From positions 1 to 14,595 of the forward strand of contig CAIQEX010000672.1 in the NCBI GenBank assembly GCA_903870955.1: a DNA stretch of 14,595 bases. The letters run 5' to 3'. The position numbers and the translations under genes are program-made. The notes below the pieces were generated by a model. It had not been told where the DNA came from. It worked only from the letters and a program-made list of their open reading frames with translations, and ran no database searches. The DNA comes from an uncultured beta proteobacterium (GTDB lineage Bacteria > Pseudomonadota > Gammaproteobacteria > Burkholderiales > Burkholderiaceae_C). Below are positions 12,810 through 14,595 of this stretch, piece by piece (position 1 is the first letter of the stretch; every line of letters starts with the position of its first letter).

Positions 12810-13624
12810 GGGCGCACTCCCAAAAGCGCGAAGGCATATTTGGCGCCCGCCTCTTTGTCCAGGGTCTTCAATGGCACAAATTCCACACCCAGCAAAGAGC
12901 CAAAAGGCAAATGTTCAAAGGCCGGCGCGTGTAGATAAATAGGTACCGGATCCGACGCTTTGAGACTGGTTGAAGACAACTGGATTTCCTGCCGAATGCG
13001 CGACAGCAGCTCTTCAGGACTATTGACTTTGGCATGCACTGAATAAATCCATTTCCATGAATCATTGTTCCAGCTGGCCAAAGTCAGGCGTCCGTCCTCC
13101 AGGTTGATCATCCAGCCGTTGCTGCCTAACCATTTGCGATGGGTTTGTAGCACTGCCGTGAACGCAGTCTGAATGGACTCCACCTTGGGGCGCTTCTGTT
13201 CAAAATTGCTTTGCAAAACCGCAAAAAGCGACTTCGGAATGGCAACCGAGATACGCGACTGCCCAGGCTTGCCCTCGGTTAGGGCAAAGTGCCAGTCGGC
13301 ACTGGTGTTGGGGCCATAGACGTCATCAAAATTGAGCATCGCCATGGACATGTCTTCATCGGCGTTGCGTAACTCCGGGCTCCAGGGGAAACAACCGTAG
13401 CGCACCAACTTATCCGAAAGTACGACATGCAATCGTTGCGCTTTGGTTTGCAACACCAGTTCACCCACCACGCGGATCAGGCCTTGCCAGTTGTCTGCGG
13501 CCTGTACAGAGGCTTCGCGCTGACGCACTTCAACAGCGCGTCGACTCAGACCGGCAGTCTTGACCGCCTGGATCCGGTCCGGCGTGATGTAGAGCGACAG
13601 TGTGTCAGGCGATAAAAGTGACAC
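12806..13624 (-). CDS. PilM/MshI/GspL-like cytoplasmic platform protein
   Basis: The protein has 272 residues with no membrane segment, beginning [17 protein letters not shown], which resembles the first strand of the actin-like fold of PilM and the GspL cytoplasmic domain. It is shorter than typical PilM (about 350 residues) and no clear ATP-binding phosphate loops can be recognised, so it may be a reduced, non-nucleotide-binding version, as proposed for some MshI/GspL proteins. Its expected role is to couple the GspE ATPase to the PilN-like protein. The start is a GTG at 13624 lying 20 bases inside gspE. No strong ribosome binding site is seen and translation is probably coupled. The assignment is mainly from operon order. 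Confidence 0.72.
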   Translation of the reverse strand: MSLLSPDTLSLYITPDRIQAVKTAGLSRRAVEVRQREASVQAADNWQGLIRVVGELVLQTKAQRLHVVLSDKLVRYGCFPWSPELRNADEDMSMAMLNFDDVYGPNTSADWHFALTEGKPGQSRISVAIPKSLFAVLQSNFEQKRPKVESIQTAFTAVLQTHRKWLGSNGWMINLEDGRLTLASWNNDSWKWIYSVHAKVNSPEELLSRIRQEIQLSSTSLKASDPVPIYLHAPAFEHLPFGSLLGVEFVPLKTLDKEAGAKYAFALLGVRP

Positions 13625-14595
13625 GATTGATCTCGCTTAAAGTAGTTTCACCCTTACGCACCAGCGCCAGGGCGGAGGCACGCAGCAACATGGTTCCATT
13701 GGCTTGTGCCGCTTGTTTCAATTGGCGAATCGGCGCGCGGGCAATGATCAGTTCCCGAATTTCATCGTTCAGGTTGAGAATTTCGGCAATCGCCTTGCGG
13801 CCCTTGAAGCCACTGCCACGGCAGTGACCGCAGCCCTTGCCGGCACGGAAACGCCAGCCCATGACCTGATCTTCGTTGAGCCCGGAGGCGTGCAGCAACT
13901 CCGGTGTGGGGTAGTCGTCTTCCTCGCAATGCTTGCAGTTCACGCGCAACAGGCGCTGCGCCAGCACACCATTGAGCGCAGACACCAGGCTGTACATATC
14001 CACGCCCATGTGCATGAAGCGACCGATCACGTCAAACACATTGTTGGCGTGCACCGTGGTAAACACCAAGTGTCCCGTCAATGCGGACTGGATAGCGATT
14101 TGTGCCGTCTCGGAGTCGCGAATTTCGCCGACCATGATCTTGTCCGGGTCATGCCGCAGGATTGAACGCAGACCACGCGCAAAGGTCAGACCCTTCTTCT
14201 CGTTCACCGGGATCTGTAGCACACCGGGCAACTGGTATTCCACAGGGTCTTCAATCGTGACAATCTTTTCAGAGCCGGTATTGATCTCGGAGATCGCTGC
14301 ATACAGCGTGGTCGTCTTGCCGCTACCGGTGGGGCCTGTGACCAGCATCATGCCGTAGGGCTCGGACGCCAGGCGGCGCAACACCTCGGCCACCTCCTCA
14401 TCAAAGCCCAGCGTGGTGAGCTGCAGGCCCTTCATCTGGTCACTCAGTGACTGTTTGTCCAGAATCCGCAATACCGCATCTTCCCCGTGAATGCTGGGGA
14501 TGATGGAGACACGCAAGTCAATCAGACGCCCTTGCAGGCTGACGCGGAAGCGGCCGTCCTGGGGTACCCGACGCTCGGAAATGTCCAGCTCAGAC
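13605..14595 (-). CDS. gspE: GspE/PilB-type secretion ATPase, 5' end off the window
   Basis: The visible 329 residues are the C-terminal catalytic part of a GspE/PilB ATPase; the reading frame is open to the window edge at 14595. Landmarks are [16 protein letters not shown] at the cut end, Walker [10 protein letters not shown] (about 14310-14336), the Asp-box and Walker B region with IMVGEIRD (about 14113-14147), the His-box [12 protein letters not shown], and a tetracysteine zinc site (CKHC near 13930, CGHC near 13826). It is a cytoplasmic hexamer that drives pseudopilus or pilus extension. The four-Cys site is typical of GspE/PilB and absent from PilT retraction ATPases. It is the first visible gene of the leftward operon, and its end overlaps the PilM-like gene by 20 bases. 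GspE, PilB and MshE cannot be separated without the N-terminal part. Confidence 0.93.
   Translation of the reverse strand, partial: SELDISERRVPQDGRFRVSLQGRLIDLRVSIIPSIHGEDAVLRILDKQSLSDQMKGLQLTTLGFDEEVAEVLRRLASEPYGMMLVTGPTGSGKTTTLYAAISEINTGSEKIVTIEDPVEYQLPGVLQIPVNEKKGLTFARGLRSILRHDPDKIMVGEIRDSETAQIAIQSALTGHLVFTTVHANNVFDVIGRFMHMGVDMYSLVSALNGVLAQRLLRVNCKHCEEDDYPTPELLHASGLNEDQVMGWRFRAGKGCGHCRGSGFKGRKAIAEILNLNDEIRELIIARAPIRQLKQAAQANGTMLLRASALALVRKGETTLSEINRVTFIA

Noticed and set aside
13605..14516. A TTG at 14516 as the start of the ATPase
   Set aside because: The same frame continues upstream to the window edge with typical GspE sequence (SELDISERR), so the gene is simply cut by the window.

Overview
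The window looks like a chromosomal segment of a betaproteobacterium, most likely Burkholderiales and perhaps a Comamonadaceae/Rhodoferax-type bacterium. This rests on the moderately high GC content, the style of the proteins (AcoR-like regulator, three-subunit tungsten aldehyde oxidoreductase, hybrid type II secretion/type IV pilus operon) and my recollection of similar proteins. No rRNA, tRNA, CRISPR array, insertion sequence or phage gene was seen. Coding density is high and no gene-free stretch exceeds about 155 bases.

Left part (1-5419), aldehyde oxidation. A leftward AcoR-like GAF-domain regulator, cut by the window edge, is divergent from a rightward cluster. That cluster is a ferredoxin-like protein with four [4Fe-4S] clusters (aorA), a tungsten aldehyde ferredoxin oxidoreductase (aorB), a FAD/NAD(H) oxidoreductase (aorC), a MoaD/ThiS-like protein and a small conserved protein of unknown function. 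The order matches the AorABC enzyme described in Aromatoleum, in which AorAB protomers stack into a filament on one AorC. Aldehydes would be oxidised to acids at the W-pterin site, electrons would pass along AorA to the FAD of AorC and on to NAD+, and the MoaD-like protein would serve pterin cofactor synthesis. The divergent spacer holds a perfect 6-4-6 palindrome. A good intrinsic-terminator structure lies between aorB and aorC, which could make AorAB more abundant than AorC.

Middle (5416-7195), regulation and envelope. A leftward PilZ-domain protein ends tail to tail with the small conserved gene. Divergent from it, a Crp/Fnr-family regulator without FNR-type cysteines overlaps by 4 bases a periplasmic lytic transglycosylase.

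Right part (7219-14595, all leftward), a nine-gene operon whose genes all overlap: GspE/PilB-type ATPase (5' end off the window), PilM-, PilN-, PilO- and PilP-like inner-membrane platform proteins, a secretin lipoprotein, and three pseudopilin-like proteins. It is a hybrid with T4P-style MNOP platform genes and T2SS-style GspG pseudopilins. Unusual features are a cohesin-like domain at the C-terminus of the secretin, a run of 23 prolines in the PilP-like protein, and a third pseudopilin that lacks the usual Glu+5 and has a Pro/Gly-rich tail. No gspF-type platform gene, prepilin peptidase or secreted substrate is visible inside the window.
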